A stretch of 64,000 nt of DNA from Pontederia crassipes (GCA_030549335.1 JAUKPH010000018.1:7502001-7566000), one strand, 5' to 3'; counted from the first letter of the stretch, positions 34,933-47,956 are shown. Notes: generated by a model from the sequence alone, not told the origin. Translations and numbers: made by a program.

Positions 34933-35720
34933 TAACAACCACACCCTAAAAGCCAGTGTCATTTGGGGGACTTTGTGTGTCACTGTTATCAGGCCTAGAA
35001 AATGCTATAATCCATGTCCATGGGTATCTTATGAACACACATAGTTGTGGGTATGACAAACTTTGTTCCTGAAAATACAAATGAGATGTAAAATTTTATT
35101 TCCCAACTTTAACTTTGATGGACGAAAGTAACATATTCTTCAACCAATACACTACGTTTTTCAAACATCAAGCGCTAACATCTCAAAAGTCTTCAGATTT
35201 TAATTCTAACTACAGTTAAGCATGCATAACATTATCCAAGTGTATAACAATCAGCAAACAACAACATTTATACTAAATACATTTTTAATATCATATAGGG
35301 TCATTTTTGTTGATCATGGCTGTCAACAATAGTTCACACCCATGAAGACTCTGTCACGACCGTGAATATATTTGTCACGGTCATGAATCACACTTAACGC
35401 TCATGGTCATGACACGAGTTAGCTGGCTGCGAATGACCCTAATCACAGGCGTGAGCAGGTCGAACATTTTTCTCCAGTTTTTATACTTATTGTGCTCACA
35501 ATTCACTCACGGTCATGACACAGGTGTCGACCGTGAAGGGGCTTCGTCACAGCCGTGAAAATTGTATTCACCATCGTGAACAAGGTGATTCCATTTTCAG
35601 CTTTTATCTTAGGTTGCTCACGGCTGTGACAACGATGTCACACCCATGAGTCGACAGATTTGTGGTCATGTGCAAGAAGTCAAATTTGTTCTATGATGGT
35701 CATCTTATAAGGAGTGGGTG
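34933..35720 (-). repeat. Partial LTR of the gypsy relic with CACGGTCGTGA-type palindromes
   Basis: Beginning TAACAACCACACCC next to the primer site, this stretch contains many TCACGGTCATGA or GTCACGACCGTGA words between 35340 and 35660, often in pairs. The distal end cannot be fixed. Confidence 0.55.
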
Positions 35721-38700
35721 ATTTGCAATTTTTATCTTTCTTATAAATATCATAGGACGTTAATTTTTTCCTAGACAGTCAGCTTATTATGAATCCTGAT
35801 TCATATTCTATTTGAAATTCTTATGTCTTGATTTATTCTTTACTTGCTGAATCAAGACTTTCTCTCATCGCATATTCCAGGCATATTTTGCTTACTGTCA
35901 TTTATTGCAGAAACATTTCTTTCTTTATGTGGGGATGGATGCTTTGGGCATTAGTAAGTGGAAATGTCGAAGATCAGGTATTTCTATCTCACCATGCTCC
36001 CTTATATTTTGTAAAAAGTTTATTGCGAGTTCAAGATATGTGATGCCAAGCCTACGTAGCGATCTCCAATTGGATCATATGTGAAGACTATCAAAAGTAT
36101 ATATCCTATATTCTACAGGAACCCTGTATTGGTTTTCTTTAGTTAAGTATATCCTATATATAAAATATGGTGGTATTAGCTTCGTGTTTCTCCAGTAAAT
36201 GAAGGATGGTAGCTATTTATTTCTGATATTTGTTCTACCTTTGCTTATAATGCAGGGAAGAAAACTATGATTTTCTTAACAGATCTTTGTGCAATATATA
36301 AGACAAGTCTTGATATTTTTATGTTTTTTCTTTGTTTATATTCCAATATCGTACATTTAACACATGAAAACCGCAACTCCGCAAAGAAGCAGGGTAAACA
36401 TTGTCTGCATACACACTCCCACCTTACGCCTGCTAGCCAGGGAGCATTTCCTACAAGGAATTTGCGTTTGAATTTTTGTTATTACATTCTTTATACAGTA
36501 CGCCACAGTGGAATATAAGAAAATATCACATATTGTTGCCATTTTCAGAACCCATTTGTCAGGATGCTGTAGTTGAATATACAAGTCAGAACTAGATAAT
36601 TCATGATCTTAGTTACAGTTTATATATATAATCTGTTTGCTAGTCTTTAAGTTCTGTCCTGTAACAATGTGACAACGTGCTTTGGCATCTATTGTATCAT
36701 TATATGTCTTGTCTTGTTAGTCTGTACTGCATCTCTCTTCCCCCGTTCTGCATTATCCAGTCACATAAGATCAAGCTCAAAGACAGTTAGACGGCTTTAG
36801 AAGTTTGCTGACATTCATGAACCAGGACCTCAGGATCTTGCAAATAACCATTACTTGTGAATCCGTGCCCTGTAAATTATTATTGTTGATTGACCTTGTG
36901 GCTATTAATTGTCTTCTGCATTATCCCAGAAAAAAAATATATTTTTCATTGGACATAAAGTATACCATACTCATTGGAGTATCAAGCATGTTTGCAGATT
37001 GTGCTTTGGTGGGCTGCTCTCCACTGAGTCACACTGTTTCCATTGATTTGCCATTTATTAAGGTATTGCATGCAAGTGTATGTTGGTTTTCATTTCCCTT
37101 GCTGAGACCCCACTCTCATACCTACCGCTGCAGTTCACATTTTCAGTTGTTACGGGTAAGCCTGTTCATGTGACAATGGTCACTACCATCGTAGTAGTAC
37201 TCTTTAGCAATCTGGTGCTTTTTCTTGTATTCCTCTTTCTAAATTTGGTTCAAGGACTGGGTTTCAGCTGTACTTGCTCCTCCGAGTCATCTTATTTTCG
37301 TTTGCCTGCCCTTATCTTTAATTAATGCCTACACCACAAAGGTATTTGCGATTCTAACAAAGTCGACCTGCTACTGCATGAGGAAGCAATAACCCAATAA
37401 GCACATTGAGCCCCACCACTGGAAGGAACAATGTTTCATTCAGACACTATCTTCTCACACCGACCAACTCCATTTCTTGTATTATGCCAATGGCCTCTCC
37501 TATCGGGAAAAGAACAGAAAAAAGACTGCATGTTCTGGTCTTGACCAAGCAAAGAGAAGCCTGTCAATGCTACTTGAGGCACACATGAAGTGGAATGGTG
37601 CTGCTTCCTTCATCTACATAGAGCTTCTAACAGTCGTCAGATCACAAGCAAGAAGATTTTCTCTCCCGATTCTTAGAAGTGGGAAAATAGTACAGATCCA
37701 GGAGCCGTAGAACAAGAACCAAGTTTGTGTGTCATGGTAGGTGAACTTGTGTTTCATCAGAAGTGTGTTTGTCTTTTCTTTTTTTTTATGGGGGCTTAAC
37801 AGAAATGTGTTCTGTTTGAAAGTATTTGAAGTTTGAAATTTTTTTTCCTGGGTACTAACTATAAGGGCTTTTGATTGATCTTTAATTGGAACATACAGTT
37901 TTGATTTTCTGATGACGATGTTTCACGATTGATTTAGATTTCAAGTCTGATTTTTATTGGTAGAAAGTTTACTAGTACTTTGATTAATTTATTTGTTCAT
38001 TGTTTACCATATACTGTGCAGTGGGATCTGGATGACGTCAATTTTTCCTTTGCGAATCTTGTGATGGCGTCGCCCAAACTGTGTGAATCTCTTCTTAAAC
38101 AGACAAAATATATGTAGCAGAAGCCGTCAGGTGCCGAGATTGGGAATTCAAGCGAGTGGCGTTTAATACATGGGTAAAGAGCCCCTCCTTAGCAGCTGTG
38201 CTAAGGAGGCAGCTTAGCGCGTATAGGAGCCCTTGGATTACATCTGACGGTGTGCATCTCTTCCTCTTTTTAAAACTTAAATCACGAAATCGCAGCCGTC
38301 CTTCTCTTTTGATGGCCACGATCGAACCTTGATGAGCGGCCACGATCTATCTCGACGAGAAGTGCCCTAATTCTAATTCCTCTCTTTCTTGGATCCCCTC
38401 GTCCGCTCATGCCTCTTTTGCTCGTTCTCCTTGCTCTGATCGCTGGTTGGTACCTGTTCAGTTGGATGTTCGCTGATTTGTGGTTTGCCTGCCGTAAAAT
38501 TTCAAACATTTGTTCAGCTTGATCTTTTTCCTCTTTTTCACTGGTTGTTGGCCAACTACTTGGATTCCCTAACTTCTCTTTTCCTGCAGCTTGTCCACGC
38601 TAATCATACGATTGCTGGTTGGTTGGTGCCTTATTTCTCCTTCTCGTTGGATTTGCCTGGTGAGTCTTCTCCAACAGTTTGATTTCTTTATGGATTAAAA

Positions 38701-38964
38701 CAATTGCATTATTCTTTTATAGTTTATGTTACAGATCATTACATTCTCGAAATTTTATGGGTTGGCAACAGTTTAGCTTGTTATAATTTTTTATAACATT
38801 GTGTAACTACTGAATGACATAATTAACAACTGATAAGGGGGTGAGCAGGGTAGGTTTGCATGGTAGTGTTAATACTTTTTTACACTTCATACATTTTCTA
38901 CTTAATTAAGTTTCAGTAATTACGTCAAATGTTTATATGCTTATATGATCCTTTCTAGTAAGTC
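35721..38964. other. Spacer with possible gene remnants
   Basis: No gene can be assigned. Some stretches look like exons bounded by AG and GT (about 35911-35978, 36980-37061 and 37272-37340), and the open frame 37477-37710 ends IELLTVVRSQARRFSLPILR, but none matches a family I know. GC-richer sequence at 38030-38420 resembles a promoter/5' leader and may have belonged to the FAR1-related copy that follows. Confidence 0.35.
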
Positions 38965-39445
38965 ATGGATACAACTGAAAGTAATACACAATACGAAGAT
39001 CGAGGCATAGAGGAACTTGAAATCACACAAGAAAGGTATATGTATGCACTGATCCTTCTAGTTGTTACAATTAATTCAAGCTTGCTGTAATTTTTTGGGC
39101 TCTTTTTCCTTACTACAGCTTGCAAAATGTCGAGGAAATTGCAATTGAACATATGAAGTGTACTCTGTATATGAAGTTGGCTCTGAAGATAATGAAAGGA
39201 TAAGAGTACAATACACTAATGTGCCAAGTATTTGTGTAAGTTGTTCATGTAGAAAATTTGAACAAGATGGGATATTTTGTGCTCATATTATGCTGATTCT
39301 TAATGAAAAAAGGATGATCAGATTACCGAATAAGTACATTCTTCATCGTTGGACAAAAAATGCTCGTTATTCAAATGCACGTGTATTTTATGATATTAAT
39401 TCAACAAATGAATATTGTGTTACTCCTTCAGATATGTGGACTTGA
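38965..39445 (+). pseudogene. FAR1-RELATED SEQUENCE-like, internally deleted (SWIM zinc finger)
   Basis: A first exon (ATG at 38965, DTTESNTQYEDRGIEELEIT) ends at a donor (39036). An 83-bp intron ends at TACTACAG (39118), and exon 2 starts SLQNVEEIAIEH. Within it, after about 39155, the sequence jumps in another frame to VYEVGSEDNERIRVQYTN and the SWIM zinc finger CSCRKFEQDGIFCAH (C-x-C-x9-C-x-H), then LPNKYILHRWTKNARY. FAR1/FHY3 proteins are transposase-derived transcription factors of about 650-850 residues with a FAR1 DNA-binding domain, a MULE transposase domain and SWIM. Here the first two are missing, so the copy is a deleted pseudogene or a transposon-derived fragment. Confidence 0.8.
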
Positions 39446-41560
39446 CGGACCAATATATGGAGGGCATTAGAGACGGGTATTCTTGTATATTGTCTATTAA
39501 GTTGCAGGTAGATTATGACGTCTTTGTTCTTTTTAACCCTCTGTCTCAAGTATTATGGTTTCACACGATTATTTGTTCTCTTATTTTTTTTCGAATACAT
39601 AATAATTATTTAAAACAATGTATTAGTACACATATACATCTTATTCTCGTTGCAATCAAACAACTAACGAGAATAAGAATATTTGTATTTTTTTCAAGAA
39701 TATGATATTCTGCCAAACCATCTTCTGCCATGAGAGTTATGTCCACTCTTATTCTTTTCACAAGAAAAAAAGGAATATTCCTACTAATTGTTATATTTCT
39801 TGTACCAAATAAATATTAATCAGTAAATGAAACGAAATTCAAACCTAAAGCTATATTTGCTCGTGAGATTTTTATTTTATTTTTAACTGATTAATTATAC
39901 AAAATTAAATATAGGAAAACGAATTACTTAAAAAGGTTTTTTTTAGAAAATATTATGTTCCGTGTCAAATCCCAATCAAAGGTCACTTTTGTTAATGTAA
40001 TTAAATATAATCGCCGTTTGTTTCCAGACAATTAGTCCAGTTATTTGAATTTTTTATCGAGGTCAAAATATTTCAGAACAATAAGAATGTCTAAATTCTA
40101 GCAGGTTGTGGAAAAGTTCTAAGAAGAAAGTTTTTTTATTCTTTTCTAAACTCTTATTTTTCTTTTAATTTTTAAAAAAAGTAAAATAAATTAATTATGA
40201 GATATTTTTCATTTTGATCTTAACTTTAAGATATAAATATATATGTAAAAATAAGATTATTAAGATTACGATCTTGAGCATTAAATCGTACGATCTTATG
40301 ATCTCCTATTTCAGATATTACAATTTCGATTTTATATTTGTGATCATTTTCGTAGTGTTAGGATTGAAACCTCTACCAATACTGCTTGTTTTATTTTCTT
40401 CATTTTAGCAAAATAAAATTAAGAGGAAGACGATTGATTCTAATTAAATATTTTTAATTTTTTTTCTAAAAAAGTTAATGTTAATTCATGCCAAGATTTT
40501 ATTTATATAATGATATTTTATATTAGTCATATTAATGTTTTTTATCACTTTATATTACATTACTATTATATATGCAATATATATACCTTTATAGACAAGA
40601 TTGTCAATATCAGAATCTCACATAAGATTGGAGGTGATCAAGGCCCCTAAGTTCCTAAATACTAATAAAGAAATATGTTTTAAGAATAATAAATATGATT
40701 TGATCATTTTTTTTGCATTTAAATATTAAATTTTAAACACTTCTATTATGTTTCTTTTTATCGATTCTTAAGTTAAATTATATTAAAAATATATTAAAAA
40801 TGAAAAGATATATTGAACTTCATTTAAATTAATTCTTATTATCATAAAATTTTAATCAATATTTAAATTATTATATTAATTGTATAAGATCGTATGGATA
40901 AAATTAAGATCATATTAAAATTTTACGCATAACATAATCAAAACAAATCGAGATCGACAAAGAACGATAAGATTGTAAAAACATAAGACATTGAGATCTT
41001 GACAACCTTGTTTGTTGAAAATTTTGATATTATCTATAATCTAAATTCTAATAAATTTATTTAAATAACAAATTGTACATAATTTTATGTGTTAAATTAT
41101 TTTTTAATACATATGTAAGATTGTAAATAGACAACTTTACGTAAGATCTCAATCTTTACTGTCTTAGTTGAAAGATATATTTATCTAAGTAAAATTATTA
41201 TTCAACTCTCATTTGTAATGCTTTTTTTCTTTTATTATCTGTTCTCCCCTTACTAATATTTGAACAAAATAAAGTCTAAACGAGAATCTATTATTTTTTA
41301 CTTGACTTTAACAAATATATGCAATTGCAGATAATATTAGTAGCATTTATTAAATAATATGATCATTTATTTTCTCTATGTAAAAAAGAAAAGAAAAAGT
41401 AATGGAGAGAGATAAATTAACAAGAGGGTGAACGTTGGCTTTGGTGAACCCATTGGAAAAATCCCAATTAGCCCTGAGGCGGTAACCCAAAATATGGCCC
41501 ATGAATCTTTCCAGTGGGTCGTCTAGCCCTCCCGGGTTATTTCCGTCCATTTCCCCTTAT
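39446..41560. other. AT-rich spacer upstream of the SWIB gene
   Basis: No gene seen. The last ~150 bp should hold the promoter of the SWIB gene. Confidence 0.4.
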
Positions 41561-41562
41561 TT

Positions 41563-41680
41563 ATGAGAGAGAGTGAGAGAGAGAGACGGTAGACAGAGGG
41601 TGAATCGAAGAGGAGAGAGAGACACAGAAAAGAAATCTAAACGAGAGAGAGAGAGAAAGAGAGAGAGAGAGACGAGGGGA
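41563..41680 (+). repeat. GA-rich microsatellite in the 5' leader of the SWIB gene
   Basis: Interrupted (GA)n and GAGAGA runs lie 150-270 bp before the start codon. GA/CT tracts are common in plant 5' leaders and core promoters and can bind BPC-type GAGA factors; that role is inference here. Confidence 0.8.
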
Positions 41681-41832
41681 AGGGCGAAGGTAGAGAGACC
41701 CTCTCGAGAGCGCGCGCGCGAAGTCCCCAAAACCTTGCCAAGATTTGATTTTTTTCACCCCGACCGCGCTTCTGCTCCGCGCACGCCTTCACCTTCGAAT
41801 TTTGGCGTCGGATGTTGTGAGCCTCCCCAGCG

Positions 41833-44800
41833 ATGGTGTCCGACCAAGAGATCGCTAGCTGCGTCGAGTCGCTGCTCCGGCAGGCCGGGCCCAACGCCGC
41901 GGCCGCCGGCGCTTCCGTCTCCGGCGTCGTCCGCCAGCTCGAGACGAAGTATGGCGTGGACCTTTCCCACAAGGCCGCCTTCATCCGCGACCAGATCGAC
42001 CTCCTCCTCGGCCCCCAGCGTGCTCCGCCTCCCAAGGACCATTTTGCCCTCCCCACCCACTTCAACTTCCAGCAAGCACAACCCCATCTCCAGCAGCCGC
42101 AGGCGCAGCAGCTCTCGTTCTCCCCCTTCTCGCCCTTCACGCATCTCCCCCAACACCATGACCTCTCTTTCCGCTACCCGCAGCCGCTTGCTCCCAACGC
42201 TGTTGCCATGGCCGCGCAGCAGCAGGAACAGCATCACCTCGGCCAGCACCCGCATCAGCAGTTGCTTCAGTTTCAACAACCGCACCACCAGCAACAGGTT
42301 CCGCCCGTGTCTGTTCCGGTCTCAACGAAGGCAGCGACTGGTGCCTCCAAGGAAAGGTGCCGCCTTTTCATATTTATCGACTCCTTTTTGGGTGTTAGGG
42401 TTTGGTCCTTGTTAAAATCACTCTTTTTACTTTATTTTCCATGGGTTTCTCGTTAGGTTGAGGAATACTTTCCCTTGTTTTCTGCGATTAATTAGTAAAT
42501 ATCGACGGATTGATGGATTCTATATTCGTGAGAGAGGACTGCCTGCCTTACGGCCTCAATTCTTGTAATGGATGATGGTCGATATTAATTTCGCATCATT
42601 TTATTCCCTTTTGGGAAGTTGGCTTAGTTGTCACGAAAGCTGCAAATTACTCGGGAAAGAAGTTTTTATTTTCTTTGCAAGATGAATATTTTCCATTGGA
42701 TTAAATGGGTTGTTGGGATCTTGTTCGTTATTTTCTTGCAAGAGGAAGTGGATGTCTTTTTGTAGTTTGCTAGTAGGCCTGAAGGCACGGTTGAAATGGA
42801 GGAAAACGTTGTCTCAGTGGATTTTATGTTCACAACTAGATGTTTCGAGACCAAATATGTGCTGCAATTTTTCAGAGCCGTTAATTTTGCTCATAGCAGT
42901 GCGACATGTTACTTAAATATTTTGCCTTCCTGGAATTTGCCTAGTGTGGAAGCAGCTTTCACTGTGGTGGCTCATAAAGTAAATGGTTTTCACTCGTTAG
43001 CATAAAGAACAATCACAGAATATTATTCTAGGTGCAAGATTCTTGAGGATGTTTTAATTTTGTCACTTTAAGTTTTCCTGTTAGAACTCTTGCCAGTAAG
43101 GACGGTGTTTGTGTATTGGATGAATTCTCTTAAGATTCTTCTTTGAAGATCTAACTATTGATTCCTGTACATTTGGTAAGTTTTCTTGATTTTATTTTTC
43201 CTCTTGGGCAAATAATTTGGTTATCTTAGTTTTCCAAAAAGAAAAGAGAAAAAGAATGCAAGAAAAAGGAAAGGAAGGGCATGCTGCTTCGTGTGTCATT
43301 GAATGTGGAAGGACTCTTGTGGAATTTTCACATTGTTGAAAAGGACTTGTAACTTTTGCCTCTAGTGTATCCTTTCATTTTATGGCACAGATGGTAGAAC
43401 AATGCATGTTGTGCCTGATTCAGGATATCCACAGTTGCATCTTTTCTTCATGATAAACTGATAACACATGCTTGACTTACGTCTTGTGATGACAGTGCGC
43501 CTAAAAGAAGAGGTGGCCCAGGGGGTCTGAGTAAAGTTTGTGGTGTTTCACCTGAGCTGCAAGCAATTGTTGGTGAGCCGACCATGGCTAGAACTCAGGT
43601 TTGCCATTCTACAAAGCAGTTTTTATATAGGTTGCAAATCTTTGGTAAATTCTCTTTCTCAAATTGTTCTTTATTGTATTTTAGATTGTGAAACAACTGT
43701 GGGCATACATTCGCAGCAATAATCTCCAAGACCCTAATAATAAGAGGAAGATAATATGCAATGATGCACTGCGCCAAGTTTTTGAGACAGATTGTACTGA
43801 CATGTTTAAAATGAACAAACTGCTTGCTAAGCATATTAGACCTCTCGAACCTGCAAGTAAGAGTCCTTTTCCTTGCCCCTAAAAAAAAGGAAAAAGAGTT
43901 CTTTTCCTTTCATTTTTTCAAATGTGAAACATGAAAGAATTGTGAAGTAACTATTTGCAACATCACAGAAGAATCTGGATCGGATGCCAAGAAGTTGAAG
44001 ACTGAAGTCAAAGAAGTAGTTCCTGCCACTGAATCGGAGTCCAATCCTGACCGATGTCCTGTTGTTATTTCTGATGCCCTAGCAAGTTTTTTTGGAATTA
44101 CTGAAAAGGAGATGCTTCAGTCTGAGGCTGTACAGCATGTATGGGATTACATCAAAAGCAACCAACTGGAGGTTGGGTCACTTCTCTCATATCTTCATTT
44201 TAGTATGTCGTCTTTTTGAACTTATCATCAAAGGGAAAGCTTGATCATTTCCTTGTTCACTTTATGCATGTTTTCTACCTTGAGTAAATTAAATGTTGTG
44301 GATGATCTCATGGTATATTTATGGTAGTGGCTGATATCCAAAGAGAACAGGTTGCTTAACTGCAATCAATATTAAGTTGACCATGTTTTTTTTTTCTCTA
44401 GTTGACACGTTGCCAGCACACATAAGTGGGCCATTATAATGAAAATCAATTAGTCTTTTATTCTTTTTTATTGGTGAAGGTGAAATTTTAATTTTGGAAT
44501 AACTGTATACCTTGGGCGTGCAATTTTCTGCAATGAAATGTGCACCAATGGATGTAACACCACATCATAGAATGGTTGTTCTGGATATAAAATGTGCAAG
44601 ATTCAAAAAAGGTTTTAAACTCGACCATATACCCCTATCTGTTTGAGGTCAAGCTTCCAGCTTTTTTTCATCCGAGGTTTGTGATACAAAACTGAAAATA
44701 CAACTAAAATAAAACTAGAATAACTATTATTAGTAGTAAAAGTGCAAGAATCTTAAACACAATTACTACTAATAACTTGTCAATTCGAGATGACAAATCT

Positions 44801-46148
44801 CCATAAGTCCGTGTGGAGTGGACCAAACTCCAATTACATAAGTGATAAACACATTTCCAAAGGCTGCCTTAAATCTAAAATCCATGCATGTATTTATAGC
44901 ATGCAAAGGTAGTTACAATAATTATAACAAAAATACAAATATAACTAACTACCCACTACTTTTTACCAGCCACTAACTCATACAAAGTGGTATCTTCTAA
45001 CTATCCACTACTTAATTAATCAACCACTAACTAATACAAATTGGTATCTTATCAGCACACCCCTCCTAAAATTTCTCCTTGTCATCAAGGCGAAGAAAAG
45101 AAAATTAATAATAATATTCTGCAGGTGCAGTTGAAGCCTCCAAACTTGATTAACTTCATCTTTGGGCCAAGAGAGAAATTTTTGGACCAATATGAACTTC
45201 CAACTTTTCTTCTTATAAAATGAGCTTTCCCTTGTGATGTGTAAAGTCAATTTCTTCTGAATGGATGCTGCTTCTTTGTGTTTTGCTACTAGGATCTTTG
45301 AGGCTCTGATACCAATTGATAGATTATTCAAATATGAAATGGAAACAAGCAGTCCTTTTGGAGTGGACTATCCTCCTAAACTTGATTACATAAAACATGA
45401 CATGCCTAAAACACATAACTAGTAGACATTTATAACACAAACACAAACTGCTAGAGATAAACTAGGGACTTAGTGGTTGAGTGGCAGTTAGTTGGTAGAA
45501 TAATAGGGCTAGTGGAATAACCACTTTCTCCTTGTTTAGTCTCCCATAACTGGACAGGTGTCTCCTCCCATTTTCTCCACTTTCTTGTCATGTGGTTTTC
45601 TCCTGGAATAAACTTGTATTGGTGGATTCTTATCAGTTTGATTATTTGTTTAGTCACTTTTCTTATACTTGTATTCACATGTTTTGTATCTCTGGCTGAA
45701 TGCTTGATAATATATATGTGAAGTACACCCTCAACAAATATGTATACATGTATATCAGTATATGTATACCTACATATAAACATATGTAGGTATGTTATTG
45801 TGAAGTAGTGCAATTTGATCTCAATTCTAGTCAAAACGTTTTGTGCTTTTTTCATCTTACCAAGAAAATAAATAAATAAATAAAATAAAATAAAACTGAG
45901 CAGTTCTATCTTAAATAATAGAGCGGAATGGCGTCGTATGATCCATGTAGCCGACCCCACCTAGTGGGATAAGGCTTTGTTGTTGTTGTTGTTGTTTCAC
46001 TTTGGTTTTCAATATTTTGTCGCAGGACTCTGTGAACCCAGCAGTTATAATGTGTGACTCCAAGCTGGAACAACTGTTTGGATGTGGAAGCCTTTCTGCT
46101 TTGGGTGTATCACAGATGTTGACTCGACATATGTTCAAGAAGTCCTAA
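41833..46148 (+). CDS. DEK_C and tandem SWIB/MDM2 domain protein, 374 aa, five exons
   Basis: Exons: 41833-42356, 43496-43598, 43685-43856, 43969-44171 and 46026-46148 (stop TAA). All introns are GT-AG and phases join without a break. Residues 1-62 (MVSDQEIASCVESLLRQAG; FIRDQIDLLL) form a DEK_C domain. Residues 63-178 are a Gln/Pro/His-rich linker. SWIB 1 covers about 184-263 (VCGVSPELQAIVGEPTMART; QLWAYIRSNNLQDP; IICNDALRQVF). SWIB 2 covers about 296-373 (VVISDALASFFGI; VWDYIKSNQLE; IMCDSKLEQLFG). It corresponds to the plant SWIB/BAF60b-domain proteins such as Arabidopsis At4g22360 (my recollection), related to yeast UAF30. Such proteins act in the nucleus in chromatin and rDNA transcription. 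Exon 1 is GC-rich and later exons AT-rich. The ATG is the first after the GA leader and begins the conserved N-terminus. Intron 4 (1854 bp) contains retroelement debris. Confidence 0.92.
44650..45500 (-). mobile_element. LTR-retrotransposon relic in intron 4 of the SWIB gene
   Basis: GGCTCTGATACCA (45303-45314, minus-strand TGGTATCAGAGCC) is a primer-binding site. It adjoins LTR-like sequence that starts TGATAGATTATTC at 45317. On the other side, sequence typical of an LTR-element leader (CACCCCTCCTAAAATTTCTC, TTGTCATCAAGGCG) is seen. Weak similarity between 44815-44860 and 45355-45420 suggests LTR remnants on both sides. No coding domain remains. Confidence 0.6.
45916..45996 (+). mobile_element. 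5'-truncated RTE LINE tail in intron 4 of the SWIB gene
   Basis: TAATAGAGCGGAATGGCG onwards is practically identical to the last ~78 bp of the LINE ORF and tail (29546-29626), including the stop codon and (TTG)n. It lies only 30 bp from the exon 5 acceptor and in the same strand as the gene. Confidence 0.95.
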
Positions 46149-46292
46149 CGTCAAAATTGTTAGCTGGTTAGGTAACTGAAATCTGTGGATAGGCACATGT
46201 TATGACTCATAGATTTTCTCCTGAATCTCAATTTCTTGATAATCTACCATATTAGATGCTAGACTTGTACTTTCAGCCAGCAGCTTCTGTCG

Positions 46293-46940
46293 AACATTCA
46301 CTTTGCCGTTCCTGGCTTATCTTTTGTTCAAGTAGTACATTGGGTTGCCTTGATAATGATGCACTACATAAATTTGTTGTTGGTGGAACATAATTTACAA
46401 ACGTTGGATCGGTTCTTTATTTTGTTTACTATTATCATAGTATCAGTTGATAGTTAAGGATTCTTTATGAAGTAATCTCTAGGTATAGTCATAATAGAGA
46501 TCTGGATGTGATGATTGGAACTATATTTATAACTCATGTTTGGTCTTTAAAATTTGTTCTCATTCGTCCATATATCTATCTTCTACAATAAGTATGCCAA
46601 TCTTGAATCCTATGCTAACATTCACTTTGACGTTCCTGGCTTATCTTTTGTTCAAGTAGTACATTGGGTTGCCTTGATAATGATGCACTACATAAATTTG
46701 TTGTTGGTGGAACATAATTTACAAACGTTGGATCGGTTCTTTATTTTGTTTACTATTATCATAGTATCAGTTGATAGTTAAGGATTCTTTATGAAGTAAT
46801 CTCTAGGTATAGTCATAATAGAGATCTGGATGTGATGATTGGAATTATATTTATAACTCATGTTTGGTCTTCAAAATTTGTTCTCATTCGTCCATATATC
46901 TATCTTCTACAATAAGTATGCCAATCTTGAATCCTATGCT
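46293..46940. repeat. 324-bp tandem duplication downstream of the SWIB gene
   Basis: The unit beginning AACATTCACTTTG and ending AATCTTGAATCCTATGCT occurs twice head to tail (46293-46616, 46617-46940) with very few differences (GCCGTT/GACGTT, GAACTA/GAATTA, GTCTTT/GTCTTC). It starts about 145 bp after the SWIB stop codon, so it may lie in the 3' UTR. Confidence 0.95.
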
Positions 46941-47006
46941 ATTCAAGTTACATCGATGCTTCTCTCATTTAGTTGGTTCAAGGGGATATTCCTTTTTATT
47001 CCTTAT

Positions 47007-47054
47007 ATATATATATATATATATTCATATATATATATATATATATTTTGTTTG
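47007..47054. repeat. (TA)n microsatellite
   Basis: Two TATATA runs are separated by TTC and followed by TTTTG; low complexity. Confidence 0.95.
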
Positions 47055-47890
47055 ACATGAAAAAAATTGAACTTCTGTTTACGTTTTCATCAGCATTCTG
47101 ATTCTGCCAATAATGTTTGATATGTGATTCCTGTATTTAGTTTATAAGCTGTTGCCATTGGATTAAGTAATAAGTTTATGTGATAATTTGTGATCCTGAA
47201 CTTAAAAGGACAAGGAACCATTTTAAACTTCGCGACATAAAATAATTGGTCAGTCTTTGGTTCTCCTGACAGAAATTTCATATGAAAAAATTATGATTAA
47301 TAGATCGTGTAATCCTCTCTCTCTATATATATTTTTAAGAGAAAGTTGTATGTGAGGAACAAAAACTGTACATTTTGGACTTGAAAGCAAACTTATGTCC
47401 CTTTACATTGTCTACCGTCATTTTTTGTTTTGTGTTTATTCAATAATGTTTTTAAAGGGATAATAATGTTTTTATATATCTGAATTTAATAATGCGAATT
47501 CAATATTACTCAAGACATGCTTTAATCACAGTAGCACATGCATGAACCACACTTAGCTTCTAACACAATGCTCAAACTGGATGACTTTGATATCAGGAAA
47601 TACTTTGGTGATGCGTGATCTGTGTATGGACATTAACTATTCTGCATTCTAACACCTTAGCAAGCAGCTGATTTTGCCTTTAAGATTGTTTTTTTAGGGC
47701 ATGCAAGATCGTTGCGACATATTCATAATAATTGCTGACAAACACATCAAAATGATTGCCAACAAAGCCACATTAGGCTTTCTGTTCAACTTGCCAGCTT
47801 TCACTACCTGTAGATATCAGTCTTCTAGGAAATTAGCATGTGGTATATGGTTTGTTTAATTGCTGATATATTATTCAATGCACAAATGAA

Positions 47891-47944
47891 CAACAACAAC
47901 AACAAAGTCTTATCCCACTAGGTGGGGTCGGCTACATGGATCAT
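47891..47944 (-). mobile_element. 5'-truncated RTE LINE tail, 54 bp, with TSD
   Basis: (CAA)n then AGTCTTATCCCACTAGGTGG and the complement of the LINE end, down to GGATCAT. ACAAATGAA(CAA) occurs on both sides (47882-47890 and 47945-47956), a 9- to 12-bp target-site duplication. Confidence 0.9.
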
Positions 47945-47956
47945 ACAAATGAACAA

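Noticed and set aside
41573..42415. 280-aa Arg/Ser-rich plus-strand frame and long minus-strand frames over exon 1 of the SWIB gene
   Set aside because: They are alternate frames of a GC-rich exon and the GA-rich leader; only the 41833 frame gives DEK_C and joins the SWIB exons in phase.
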